In this document: in pieces, positions 1 to 6,408 of the stretch
How the letters are laid out: each line of letters opens with the position of its first letter
Position numbering within the stretch: the stretch's first letter is position 1
Assembly: GCA_900555005.1 (NCBI GenBank)
Contig: USJM01000072.1
Span: 1 to 8,175, forward strand
Source of the DNA: an uncultured Lachnospiraceae bacterium
Lineage (GTDB): Bacteria; Bacillota_A; Clostridia; Lachnospirales; Lachnospiraceae
Length of the DNA: 8,175 nt
Reading direction: 5' to 3'
Position numbers and translations under genes: made by a program
Notes under the pieces: model-generated
The model's database searches: none
What the model saw: the letters and a program-made list of their open reading frames with translations, nothing else
What the model was told of the DNA's origin: nothing

Positions 1-1271
1 CGGCCAGCAGCGCCCGGCAGGCCGGGGCAAAGGAAGTCCTGGTGCTGGAGAGAAGCAGCGAGCCGGGCGGCATTCTGATGCAGTGCATCCACAACGGATT
101 CGGCCTTCATACATTTGGAGAAGAGCTGACAGGGCCGGAGTACGCGGACCGGTTCGTTCGAAGGGCAGAGGCGTCCGGCGTTCAGATCACGACGGGGACG
201 ATGGTGCTGGATGTTACGGATGACCACTTGATCACGGCGATGAACGAGAAGGACGGACTATTCCAGCTTCAGGCAGGCGCGATTGTGCTGGCGATGGGAT
301 GCCGGGAGCGCCCGAGAGGCGCGCTGAACATCCCGGGAACGCGTCCGGCAGGTATCTACACAGCCGGGACCGCACAGCGGCTGATCAACATCGAAGGCCT
401 GATGCCGGGGAAGAAGGCGGTCATCCTGGGATCCGGGGATATCGGTCTGATCATGGCAAGGCGCATGACGCTTGAGGGCGCCAGTGTACAGGCGGTCGTG
501 GAGCTGATGCCGTATTCCACCGGCCTTCGCCGCAATATTGTGCAGTGCTTGGATGACTTCGGCATCCCACTTCTTCTCTCGCACACCGTCATCCGGACCG
601 AGGGCAGGGAGCGGCTTGAGGCGGTTACGGTCGCAGAGGTCGACGCGCAGAGAAAGCCGATTCCGGGAACGGAGATCCGGTATGAGTGTGACTGCCTCCT
701 TCTTTCCTGCGGCCTTATTCCCGAAAATGAGCTTACACGCAAGGCCGGTGCGGCGATCAATCCCGTGACCGGCGGACCGGTTGTGGATGATACATTTGAG
801 ACAAGTATCCCGGGAATCTTTTCCTGCGGCAATGTGCTCCATGTTCACGACCTGGTCGACTATGTCTCAGAGGAAGCCGGGATAGCAGGAAGGCATGCGG
901 CCATCTATGCCGAGCGCCATCCGGCTGCAGATGTTCATATCCAGCAGAGGGAGAGCAGCCTGAGCACCCGGGAGGCGGCTGGCCGGAAGGGGCGCGGCAG
1001 CAGCCGGATCGCCGAGAATGGCGTCCGTTATACGGTACCGGCCACGATCTACCCGGAGACGATGGATGAGAAGGTGACCATCCGCTTCCGGGTCGGGGCA
1101 GTATACCGGGATGTCTGGCTGAGCCTGTATCTGGATAAGGAACGGATTGTCCATCAGAAGAAACGGATTCTGACGCCCGGTGAGATGTGTCAGGCCACCG
1201 TGACAAGGGAGCAGCTCTCAAAAACAAAGGGACAGCATCAGCTGACTGTCAGGATTGAGCCGGAATATTGA
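1..1271 (+). CDS. FAD/NAD(P)-dependent oxidoreductase, 5' end cut by window edge
   Basis: The reading frame is open from base 3 to the TGA at 1269-1271, so only the N-terminus with the first FAD-binding glycine motif is missing. About 422 residues are visible. Near the left edge is the end of the FAD Rossmann fold (VLVLERSSEPGG), followed by the family-typical MQCIHNGFG. GCRERPRGALNIPGTRPAG and the second dinucleotide-binding motif GSGDIG (bases 429-446) follow, then SIPGIFSCGN before the second FAD contact. A beta-rich tail of about 105 residues after the FAD domain is normal for this family. These motifs place it with pyridine nucleotide-disulfide oxidoreductases related to opine oxidase/HcnB subunits. 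In Clostridia such a gene usually lies between a GlpA-like glycerol-3-phosphate dehydrogenase and a DUF1667 gene; the DUF1667 gene follows here. A role in cytoplasmic electron transfer from glycerol 3-phosphate is inferred from that context. No CxxC redox pair is visible. Confidence 0.85.
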   Translation, partial: ASSARQAGAKEVLVLERSSEPGGILMQCIHNGFGLHTFGEELTGPEYADRFVRRAEASGVQITTGTMVLDVTDDHLITAMNEKDGLFQLQAGAIVLAMGCRERPRGALNIPGTRPAGIYTAGTAQRLINIEGLMPGKKAVILGSGDIGLIMARRMTLEGASVQAVVELMPYSTGLRRNIVQCLDDFGIPLLLSHTVIRTEGRERLEAVTVAEVDAQRKPIPGTEIRYECDCLLLSCGLIPENELTRKAGAAINPVTGGPVVDDTFETSIPGIFSCGNVLHVHDLVDYVSEEAGIAGRHAAIYAERHPAADVHIQQRESSLSTREAAGRKGRGSSRIAENGVRYTVPATIYPETMDEKVTIRFRVGAVYRDVWLSLYLDKERIVHQKKRILTPGEMCQATVTREQLSKTKGQHQLTVRIEPEY

Positions 1272-1419
1272 AATCGGCGAATGATAATAGTCTTATCTGT
1301 TGATTTGATATAGAAGCAGGACCTGGTTTTTTTAAATTGGTATTGCCCAGATGCGGAGAAGAAAAAAAGAGCACTTCACGATATCCACAAGAGAAAGCAT
1401 GATCTGATCGCATTTGAAC

Positions 1420-1425
1420 GGGAGG
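1420..1425 (+). promoter_or_regulatory. Ribosome binding site of the DUF1667 gene
   Basis: GGGAGG lies five bases before the ATG at 1431. It decides the start: the frame stays open upstream to a TAG at 1311-1313, but that extension has no ATG, GTG or TTG codon. Confidence 0.75.
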
Positions 1426-1430
1426 CCGCG

Positions 1431-1796
1431 ATGGAGAAGAAAGAACTGACATGCATCGGATGTCCGGTTGGATGTTCGATGATTGTGAAGATGGAAGGAG
1501 AAGAGATCGTCAGCGTCGAGGGCAACTCCTGCAGAATCGGAGAACGGTATGCGCGCTCCGAGGTGACGAATCCCGTCAGGACGCTGACAAGCACGGCGCT
1601 CATCACAGGCGGTGTCATACCGAGAGTTTCCGTCCGGACAACCCAGGCAGTACCAAAGGGGAAAATCGCGGACTGCATGAAGGAAATCGACAGACTGAGG
1701 CTTCAGGCGCCTGTCTCGATCGGCGACATCATTCTGAAGGACATCGCCGGAACCGGCGTGGACGTCATCGCAACGAAACATATTGATCGGTTATAA
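1431..1796 (+). CDS. DUF1667 family protein, small four-cysteine redox partner
   Basis: This encodes 121 residues, the usual size for DUF1667. The N-terminus carries CIGCPVGC (Cys8, Cys11, Cys15) and a further Cys34 in GNSCRIGERYA. The spacing C-x2-C-x3-C plus a distant cysteine resembles the [4Fe-4S] segment at the start of molybdopterin oxidoreductases, so iron-sulfur binding is a reasonable inference but not proven. The middle part, ARSEVTNPVRTLTST, and the C-terminal PVSIGDIILKDIAGTGVDVIATK are family-typical. It lies downstream of the FAD oxidoreductase and probably serves with it in a GlpA-associated electron-transfer complex. The 159-base gap to the upstream gene is unusual, because these genes normally abut or overlap. 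A terminator follows the stop codon by about 20 bases. Confidence 0.88.
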   Translation: MEKKELTCIGCPVGCSMIVKMEGEEIVSVEGNSCRIGERYARSEVTNPVRTLTSTALITGGVIPRVSVRTTQAVPKGKIADCMKEIDRLRLQAPVSIGDIILKDIAGTGVDVIATKHIDRL

Positions 1797-1817
1797 CCTG
1801 AAATATACAACAATTTG

Positions 1818-1851
1818 ACCGCTCTGACTTTTAAAGTCAGGGTGGTTTTTT
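1818..1851 (+). terminator. Rho-independent terminator after the DUF1667 gene
   Basis: The left arm ACCGCTCTGAC and right arm GTCAGGGTGGT pair, with two G-U wobbles, around a loop of T and A. Six T follow (1846-1851). The hairpin closely resembles the one at 5979-6017. Confidence 0.9.
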
Positions 1852-1894
1852 AATGCATACATAGCCTTATTGAATAGAATAATTACCCATACAT

Positions 1895-1912
1895 ATTGAC
1901 ATAGTAAAACAC
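1895..1912 (+). repeat. Direct repeat, copy 1, contains TTGACA
   Basis: ATTGACATAGTAAAACAC matches copy 2 at 1950-1967 in 14 of 18 positions without gaps. TTGACA at 1896-1901 is a consensus -35 element. The best -10 at normal spacing is poor (TAACGT, spacer 17), and TATTAA fits only with a 14-base spacer. It could be a duplicated promoter element or a regulator binding site. Confidence 0.4.
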
Positions 1913-1949
1913 ATGTATTAACGTGCTTTAGAAGGTTAAAATAATATGA

Positions 1950-1967
1950 ATTGACACTATAAAATAC
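1950..1967 (+). repeat. Direct repeat, copy 2, contains TTGACA
   Basis: ATTGACACTATAAAATAC is the second copy, 55 bases after the first. It lies inside the spacer of the inverted repeat 1931-1938/1990-1997. Confidence 0.4.
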
Positions 1968-1979
1968 GCCTAATAGTTA
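1951..1979 (+). promoter_or_regulatory. Candidate promoter of the surface-protein gene
   Basis: A perfect -35 TTGACA (1951-1956) is followed after 17 bases by TAGTTA (1974-1979), a weak -10. TAATAG at 1971 is a better match but at a spacing of only 14. The TTGACA at 1896 is a competing choice. Transcription start cannot be fixed from sequence. Confidence 0.3.
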
Positions 1980-2118
1980 ATCTAAAAAATAACCTTCGAA
2001 GAATAATTAGCTAGGTAGATGTCTGGAAACATTGTTTTTCTCATTGTGCTTCTGAACATGCATCAATTCTCTGATCAGGGAGTTTAATGGCGTATTGAGA
2101 GAGCAATTCAAGAAGGAC

Positions 2119-2123
2119 GGAGG
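2119..2123 (+). promoter_or_regulatory. Ribosome binding site of the surface-protein gene
   Basis: GGAGG lies three bases before the ATG at 2127, which is short. A second purine run, AAGGA at 2113-2117, lies nine bases away. The start is also supported by the signal peptide that begins exactly there. Confidence 0.65.
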
Positions 2124-2126
2124 AAG

Positions 2127-3275
2127 ATGAAACGTAAACCAAAAAGTATCTGTAGTTCAGCTATGGCAGTGTTGTTGAGTTGCCTGATGCTTGTCACGGG
2201 AATGCCGGTCAATGCCAGTGCTGATGAGTCAGTTCCTGTTCAGCAGACAGAAACCTCCGAGGAAGCAGTATCAGAATCTCAGAGCCCGTATGTACAAAAA
2301 CCAGTTGATACTCAGCAAACAGAAGAAAAGTCTGCAATGGACAGTCCGGATTCAGAAAAAACAGAGGCGGAGAGTGTGGCTTCAGGAGAGGTGTCTGATG
2401 AAACCGCTGATTCAAAAAGTACACAGAATGCTGTTTCTCCTGCAGAGTCAGAGTCAGAAGTCTCGCAGACAACCGAGCAGGCCGATCAGAAGGAAACGCC
2501 GGTGAAAGAAGAGTCGGCTGTGAGGGACAAGTCATCGGAAGAGAGCATCGAAAAAGCAAGCCATGAGCAGTCAGACGCGAAAAGCGATCTCTCGATGCCT
2601 GCGATTGATGTAACGAAGATGACTATAAATCAGATAACGGTAACTGTACATGCCGCAGCAGGGATTTTTCCGGATGGTACTTCTGTCAGAATTACGCCGG
2701 TGTCTGCTGACACAGCAATTCAGGCAGCAGAGCCATTGTTTGAAGGGCATGTTGTTGATGCAGCGGCTGTTGACATTTCATTCATTGGTCCGAGTGGGGT
2801 GGAGATCGAGCCAGCTGATGGAAAGCAAGTTCAGATCGGGCTGCATGCAGAAAACGCAGTTGATGGGGACAGCCATGAAGTTATTCACATAACGGATGAT
2901 GGTACAGCAGAAACGGTGGATTCAGTCAACCGTGTTACCGGTGCTTCCGCACAATTCTCGGCAGGCAGTTTTTCAGTGTATGCTATTGTTGGAACCGGTG
3001 AAGCCAACATCCCTACGGAAACCTATGAATTCTATAACTCAGATGGAAAGCTGGTTTCGTCGCAGACGGTAAAAAAAGGCGATACCCTTCTTGAACCGAA
3101 AGTACCAGAAACTCTGAACGGGAAAGTCTTTTCCGGGTGGAAAGACAGTTCGAATAATACCTTCGATGGCTTTGGAGTAATAGGAAACGTTGCTCAGGAC
3201 GGTGCAAAGATACAGCTGCACGCCAACTATCAGACGCGATCTATCTTTACTATTATGATCAGTATGACAACCTGA
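2127..3275 (+). CDS. 5' fragment of surface protein: signal peptide, stalk, first B repeat
   Basis: This frame has 382 codons. Residues 1-32 form a signal peptide: basic start MKRKPK, hydrophobic core AMAVLLSCLMLVTG, likely cleavage after NASA. Residues 33 to about 155 are low complexity, rich in Ser, Glu, Thr, Gln and Lys, as in an extended wall-spanning stalk. Residues about 168-295 look like one beta-sandwich module (FPDGTSVRITPVS, VDISFIGPSGVEIEPADG, FSAGSFSVYAIVG), a type often found near the N-terminus of clostridial wall-anchored proteins. Residues about 299-368 are the first Listeria-Bacteroides (InlB B-type) repeat, with the signature GKVFSGWKD and LHANY. The last residues, RSIFTIMISMTT, are out of register. 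Without the anchor the product would be secreted rather than wall-bound. Its base composition is lower in GC than the flanking genes. Confidence 0.75.
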   Translation: MKRKPKSICSSAMAVLLSCLMLVTGMPVNASADESVPVQQTETSEEAVSESQSPYVQKPVDTQQTEEKSAMDSPDSEKTEAESVASGEVSDETADSKSTQNAVSPAESESEVSQTTEQADQKETPVKEESAVRDKSSEESIEKASHEQSDAKSDLSMPAIDVTKMTINQITVTVHAAAGIFPDGTSVRITPVSADTAIQAAEPLFEGHVVDAAAVDISFIGPSGVEIEPADGKQVQIGLHAENAVDGDSHEVIHITDDGTAETVDSVNRVTGASAQFSAGSFSVYAIVGTGEANIPTETYEFYNSDGKLVSSQTVKKGDTLLEPKVPETLNGKVFSGWKDSSNNTFDGFGVIGNVAQDGAKIQLHANYQTRSIFTIMISMTT

Positions 3276-3289
3276 TCAAAAGTCAGCCA

Positions 3290-5932
3290 GTGACACCGAA
3301 TTCCACGGTAACCATTGTCGCAGATACGCCGTTAGTACAGGTACAGCCGCTTACTGAGTGTCAGGATGGATGGAGTACGGTACAGGGAGGCACAGTAGAT
3401 GTGTCAGGATCCTTTACCGTTGGAATGGAATCCGTAAAGCTCTATCCGATTCTGAAGGAAGGCTACTGGGTTGATTTCCAGACCAACAGCGAATCCTCTA
3501 TTGCAAGACAATTTATCTCCAGAAATGCAGAAGGAACGGACAGGCAGGTAAAGAAGCCGGAAATAAATCCGGTAAAGCAGGGGTATGTTTTTGATCAATG
3601 GTATGCAGACCAGGATCTGAGCAAACCGTATGATTTTACACAAGAAGTGACGAAGCCTCTCACCTTGTATGCGGGATACAAACCTGCCTCCGACACCGAA
3701 TATACGGTCAGATACTGGATTGAATATCAGAAGGAACCCGGAACTGGAGTGGGAGACGGCACATGGGACTATAAATTCCTGGCAGTTGAAAGCAGGAAGG
3801 GAGTTACCGGCGAGGCAGCAACATTTAATGAAAACTTGATTTTCACGGAACCTTATGGGTTGTCTGCCCAGGCATATGAGATAAACAATGAGAAAACAAT
3901 TACTCATGAAATAGCACCGGATGGTTCAACAGTTTTTGACGTGTATTATCAATGTAAAAAATATGACCTGTCGATAGTGATTCCCTTAGCGAACGGAAAA
4001 TCTACCAAATTAAGCTATGAACAGGTGAAATATTCATCCAGCCTTGCCAATTTCTGGAACGAAGTTTTCTCTAATAGGCGTGAGGATGAACTGTTTGATG
4101 GAAGTCACAGGTTCTTCTATTATTTACCAAGTGGTGGTGTTGAATTTGTGGAGAATGCTTCGCAATTAAGCTCCATGCCCAGTAAAAATGCTGCATTGTT
4201 TATTCAGGGACTTGGAAAATCCAATTCTTATTATAAATTTTTCCTTGAAACACTGCATGGAAAGGCACCTGATGGAAAAACTACAGCTTTGAATCAATCG
4301 ATCAGAGCAGATGGAGACACGAGAACATATTATCTGCAAGTCGATGGATATTTTACCAGCGGTACGTTTGGTTGTATTGATGTTACCACCTCTGATTTTA
4401 CCGGTTTTACTCCTATAATGGAGCATTCAGATGGACATTATGCTTTATTAAAAAGTGGAAACGGTGCAAGGGTGTGGTTTAGATATCCCAGCAAAAATCT
4501 CCACCTTGCAATGAACGCAGACGGCACGCAACACATGTATAACGGGCCGGACAATCCGATTCGGATTTATTATAAACGAAACAATTATCCGCTGATTTTT
4601 CACACAGGAGGCGGCCCTAAAGTGGAAGATCAGAATGTTTTGTATGAGGATTCTCTGAGCCAGTTCAATCCATCAGCGTACATTGCGAATCAGACGACCA
4701 TTAAGCAGGGAAACGAGGAGTTTGTATTTGCCGGCTGGTATACGGATTCCGAATATACAAAACCATTTGATTTCAATTCGACAATGCCGGCGTATGAACT
4801 GGATCTGTATGCAAAGTGGGTTCCAAAAACGTATACGGTTACGTTTGATACGGGGAAGGGCTCATCTGTCGAAAAAATTACAAATGTCCGGTATGGTGCG
4901 ACTGTTGCAAAACCGGAGGAACCGACATATGAAGGACATATCTTCCTTGGATGGACACTAGGAGGCAGGCCGTACAGCTTTGAGTCCGGCGTGACTGAAA
5001 ACATTGTTCTGAAAGCAGAGTGGAGAAGCATTGATGCATGGTGTGTGCAGTATGATCTGAACGGTGGCAGTGGTGCATGTCCTTTCGATGACGAGAAATA
5101 TTACGAGAATGCCGGTGTAACGGTTGCCCCGGCAGATGATATTACGGCTCCGGTGGGAATGGTTTTCCTAGGCTGGAAATCCAGTGGTGATGGCAGACTG
5201 TACTACCCGAATGCATCTGCACCTATGGCATTTGGCGGGATGACATTTACGGCACAGTGGGGGATAGAAGAAAAGACAACAAAGCTGACCTATGATTTCA
5301 ATTTTGAACAGTTTGGTATTCACGTGGATGGCAAGACATATGAGACAGTGTTTGCGTTGAAGAACAATAGCAAAATCACTCTGGCAGACATCAGCTCATT
5401 GTGTGCAGTACCGGCAGGATACAAATTCAAAGGCTGGTATCTTGACAAGAGCTGTGAAACAGAACCCTTGCAAAAGGTTTTGGTTGATCGTCTTCAGGAG
5501 AATGGCAACCGGGTTTACGCAAAATGGATCAAAGTTTATTCTGTTACGTATAAGGATGGTGCAGGCGGAAGCCTTTTCAAAGATCAAACCTACACAATGG
5601 AAAATGGACAGAAGACGCCTGATTTCAATGGAACACCCAAGAGAGATGGCTATGCCTTCAAGGGGTGGTCTCCGAAGATCAGTGACACAGTCAATTGTGA
5701 TGTGATCTATACGGCGAAGTGGGAGAAGATTGGACAGACACAAGGCACAGAGGCATCTGAACCGGAGAAGGCATCTACAACTCCTTCAACGAGCGTACAG
5801 AAAACTTCCAGTTCGCCAAAGACAGGAGATGATACAAATCTGATTATATATAATCTGGCAATGGCAGTAGGACTTGTCTTGATCATAGCAATTCTGCTTC
5901 TCAGGAAAAAACACGGGTATAAAAACAGCTGA
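3290..5932 (+). CDS. 3' fragment of surface protein: B repeats and SPKTG wall anchor
   Basis: The frame can be counted from a GTG at 3290 (880 codons), but no ribosome binding site precedes it and meaningful coding begins near 3239, so this is not an independent gene. Residue numbers count from that GTG. Residues about 65-131 are a B repeat (GYVFDQWYAD, LTLYAGY). Residues 137-224 resemble the MucBP-like modules of such proteins (YTVRYWIEY, APDGSTVFDVYYQ). Residues 225-430 are a module I cannot name. Residues 430-813 hold five B repeats, each with a GW or GWY core: FAGWYTD, FLGWTLGG, FLGWKSSG, FKGWYLDK and FKGWSPKI. A Ser/Thr/Glu linker follows, then SPKTG (842-846), a membrane segment (851-871) and the basic tail RKKHGYK. 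SPKTG fits the (S/P)PxTG motifs known for Clostridioides difficile SrtB substrates. No sortase gene is in the window. Confidence 0.82.
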   Translation: MTPNSTVTIVADTPLVQVQPLTECQDGWSTVQGGTVDVSGSFTVGMESVKLYPILKEGYWVDFQTNSESSIARQFISRNAEGTDRQVKKPEINPVKQGYVFDQWYADQDLSKPYDFTQEVTKPLTLYAGYKPASDTEYTVRYWIEYQKEPGTGVGDGTWDYKFLAVESRKGVTGEAATFNENLIFTEPYGLSAQAYEINNEKTITHEIAPDGSTVFDVYYQCKKYDLSIVIPLANGKSTKLSYEQVKYSSSLANFWNEVFSNRREDELFDGSHRFFYYLPSGGVEFVENASQLSSMPSKNAALFIQGLGKSNSYYKFFLETLHGKAPDGKTTALNQSIRADGDTRTYYLQVDGYFTSGTFGCIDVTTSDFTGFTPIMEHSDGHYALLKSGNGARVWFRYPSKNLHLAMNADGTQHMYNGPDNPIRIYYKRNNYPLIFHTGGGPKVEDQNVLYEDSLSQFNPSAYIANQTTIKQGNEEFVFAGWYTDSEYTKPFDFNSTMPAYELDLYAKWVPKTYTVTFDTGKGSSVEKITNVRYGATVAKPEEPTYEGHIFLGWTLGGRPYSFESGVTENIVLKAEWRSIDAWCVQYDLNGGSGACPFDDEKYYENAGVTVAPADDITAPVGMVFLGWKSSGDGRLYYPNASAPMAFGGMTFTAQWGIEEKTTKLTYDFNFEQFGIHVDGKTYETVFALKNNSKITLADISSLCAVPAGYKFKGWYLDKSCETEPLQKVLVDRLQENGNRVYAKWIKVYSVTYKDGAGGSLFKDQTYTMENGQKTPDFNGTPKRDGYAFKGWSPKISDTVNCDVIYTAKWEKIGQTQGTEASEPEKASTTPSTSVQKTSSSPKTGDDTNLIIYNLAMAVGLVLIIAILLLRKKHGYKNS
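5813..5932 (+). other. Sortase cell-wall sorting signal
   Basis: This encodes SPKTGDD, then a hydrophobic stretch of about 21 residues (LIIYNLAMAVGLVLIIAILLL), then a basic C-terminus. The three-part layout is that of LPxTG-type anchors, with S in place of L at position one. Confidence 0.88.
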
Positions 5933-5978
5933 GAATGAGGAAACCGAAGATTTTTAGAATCAGAGTCAGGATTTAGAA

Positions 5979-6017
5979 CGACCGCTCTGGCTTTCAGGCC
6001 AGGGCGATCGTTTTATT
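5979..6017 (+). terminator. Terminator between the convergent surface-protein gene and lar operon
   Basis: CGACCGCTCTGGC (5979-5991) pairs with GCCAGGGCGATCG (5998-6010) with one G-U wobble and one mismatch; the loop is TTTCAG. TTTTATTAT follows on the + strand. On the - strand the tail is TTCTAAAT, so it may also stop lar transcripts, less strongly. The right side touches the stop codon of the - strand regulator gene (6016-6018). Confidence 0.85.
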
Positions 6018-6408
6018 ATCGGATAAACTGATCGATGGCTTTATTGACTTTCTCGATCGATTCCTTGTCCTGCTCCTCCACAGCCTCCACGATGCAGTGC
6101 TCCAGATGTTCTTTCAGGAGCGCCTTGCCGGCGTTGTTGATCTCTGCCCTCACGGCAGCCAGCTGGATCAGAACATCCGAGCAGTCCTGTCCGCTTTCGA
6201 TCATCCGCTTCACGGCTTCCAGGTGCCCGATCGATCTCGAGAGGCGGTTTACAATCTTCCGCATCTCGGCTGGAGAGTGGGTGTGGGAGTGAGAGTGCTC
6301 ATGTGTATGACTGGAGGCGGTATCCGGCGTGCCGCTTCCATGACTGTGTGTATGCAATTCGCCATCGGAATGGTTGTGTGGTGCGGTATTCAGTGATTCT
6401 TCTGACAC
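6016..6408 (-). CDS. CsoR/RcnR-family metal-sensing repressor with His-rich N-terminal tail
   Basis: This encodes 130 residues; typical family members have about 85-100. The start is GTG at 6408, set by AAGGAG seven bases upstream. The C-terminal part, from about residue 46, is the all-helical DUF156/CsoR fold (IGHLEAVKRMIESGQDCSDV, IQLAAVRAEINNAGKALL). It has the metal-ligand triad Cys76, His101 and Cys105, with exactly the spacing of Mycobacterium tuberculosis CsoR (Cys36, His61, Cys65). That triad is known for Cu(I); nickel/cobalt RcnR has His at the last position. The extra N-terminal 45 residues contain 11 histidines, many in alternating HxH runs. The gene ends a lar operon and overlaps larC by 19 bases, so I infer it senses nickel or controls this pathway. 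Copper sensing remains possible, but no copper exporter gene is in view. The family binds DNA as tetramers and releases it on metal binding. Confidence 0.85.
   Translation of the reverse strand: MSEESLNTAPHNHSDGELHTHSHGSGTPDTASSHTHEHSHSHTHSPAEMRKIVNRLSRSIGHLEAVKRMIESGQDCSDVLIQLAAVRAEINNAGKALLKEHLEHCIVEAVEEQDKESIEKVNKAIDQFIR

Larger units (their letters stand above)
1852..2126 (+). other. AT-rich leader and promoter region of the surface-protein gene
   Basis: No gene is supported between 1797 and 2126 (330 bases). After the terminator the sequence becomes very AT-rich: 49 G or C in the 180 bases 1861-2040. It contains two similar 18-base direct repeats, each starting ATTGACA (1895-1912 and 1950-1967), and an exact 8-base inverted repeat GAAGGTTA/TAACCTTC (1931-1938 and 1990-1997). 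The AT content, the terminator before it and the start codon after it make this the likely transcription control region. I see no known riboswitch or RNA gene. A 22-codon open frame at 2019-2087 has only a weak ribosome binding site. Confidence 0.6.
2127..5932 (+). pseudogene. Cell-wall-anchored B-repeat surface protein, reading frame broken near 3234-3246
   Basis: Two long open frames in the same direction form one gene. The first has a signal peptide but no anchor; the second has the anchor but no credible start. Together they give about 1,270 codons. The first frame ends at TGA 3273-3275 after sixteen codons that do not fit the protein. The second frame is already meaningful from about 3239, where it reads IYLYYYDQYDNLIKSQ. 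A net change of +1 base (or -2) near 3234-3246 restores one protein. The order would be signal peptide, Ser/Glu-rich stalk, a beta domain, a B repeat, two further modules, about five B repeats, SPKTG, membrane segment and basic tail. The intact protein would be displayed on the cell wall by a sortase and is likely an adhesin. A real mutation, phase variation and a sequencing error cannot be told apart here. Confidence 0.8.

Noticed and set aside
258..848. 196-codon open frame on the - strand opposite the oxidoreductase
   Set aside because: It is a shadow of a GC-rich coding frame with clear FAD and NAD motifs. No ribosome binding site or domain is visible.
1317..1334. Possible terminator at CAGGACCTGG followed by seven T
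   Set aside because: The stem would leave a one-base loop, which is not possible, and no alternative pairing supports a hairpin.
2019..2087. 22-codon open frame (MSGNIVFLIVLLNMHQFSD...) in the leader of the surface-protein gene
   Set aside because: Only a weak AGG precedes it, and an open frame this short is expected by chance in AT-rich DNA. There is no leader-peptide codon bias or attenuator hairpin after it.
2041..2126. c-di-GMP riboswitch ahead of the adhesin, as for some C. difficile surface proteins
   Set aside because: I find none of the conserved core motifs of either c-di-GMP class in the leader.
3200..3275. Programmed -1 ribosomal frameshift joining the two surface-protein frames
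   Set aside because: The direction fits, but no X XXY YYZ heptamer in the right register and no clear downstream stem-loop is seen. Mutation or sequence error is simpler.
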